A stretch of 64,000 nucleotides of DNA from Hirudo medicinalis (lineage: Eukaryota; Annelida; Clitellata; Hirudinida; Hirudinidae): contig MPNW01000108.1 of assembly GCA_011800805.1 (NCBI GenBank), positions 266,332 through 330,331 of the forward strand, in the 5' to 3' direction. Under the pieces are notes generated by a model. It saw nothing but the letters and a program-made list of their open reading frames with translations, had not been told where the DNA came from and ran no database searches. A program made the translations under genes and the position numbers. This document shows positions 63,898-64,000 of the stretch, piece after piece; position 1 is the first letter of the stretch, and the number at the start of each line of letters is the position of its first letter.

Positions 63898-64000
<103 letters not shown>

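Overview
This is a eukaryotic, almost certainly animal, genomic window. Its genes are split by short GT-AG introns, the DNA is AT-rich and crowded with tri- and tetranucleotide repeats, and it holds draft-assembly gaps (249 N at 25214-25462, single N at 566, 23981 and 61925). The gene set (FAN1, SHP-type tyrosine phosphatase, polycystin-1-like protein, peptide GPCR, COA7, group III phospholipase A2, MARK/Par-1 kinase, tristetraprolin) and the transposons (Penelope-like, CR1/Jockey-like LINEs, hAT) suggest a lophotrochozoan. A leech- or polychaete-like annelid is my guess, not a demonstrated assignment. Nothing looks bacterial or viral.

Layout. 1-4.4 kb: one unidentified terminal exon and repeats. 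4.4-9.2 kb (+): FAN1, 14 exons that join in phase. 9.75-17.45 kb (+): SHP/corkscrew-type phosphatase, 15 exons in phase; its introns hold a LINE fragment and several minisatellites. 18.7-26.2 kb (-): a compact polycystin-1-like membrane protein with a PLAT domain, five predicted membrane segments and no TRP-like channel half. Its largest intron carries a broken hAT transposase and the assembly gap. 26.4-29.4 kb: microsatellites and a second copy of the LINE. 29.4-30.9 kb (-): a small unknown gene with a minisatellite made of splice-donor-like units. 31.5-32.8 kb (+): an intronless peptide-type GPCR. 33-43.6 kb: a gene-poor region with LINE remnants, a hAT-like MITE, and a Penelope-like element that carries a LINE insertion and a hammerhead-ribozyme-like fold. 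43.6-44.4 kb (+): COA7. 48.6-49.3 kb (-): a secreted group III phospholipase A2 with a TATA box. 50.4-55.8 kb (-): MARK/Par-1 kinase. 57.9-60.2 kb (+): tristetraprolin-type CCCH protein with two possible first exons and an AU-rich 3' UTR. 60.9-64 kb: a MITE copy, an acidic ORF of doubtful status and long GAT repeats.

The genes are independent housekeeping or signalling loci; I see no operon-like logic. The most interesting items are the splice-donor minisatellite (29727-30060), the Penelope element with nested LINE and ribozyme-like fold (41.8-43.2 kb), the truncated polycystin-1-like protein, and the TATA/Inr/CRE-like alternative promoter plus AU-rich elements of the tristetraprolin gene. 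Exon coordinates were derived by hand from splice consensus, reading phase and family resemblance. Intron phase was checked throughout FAN1, the phosphatase, COA7, the kinase core, the phospholipase and tristetraprolin. Family comparisons are from memory; no database was searched.
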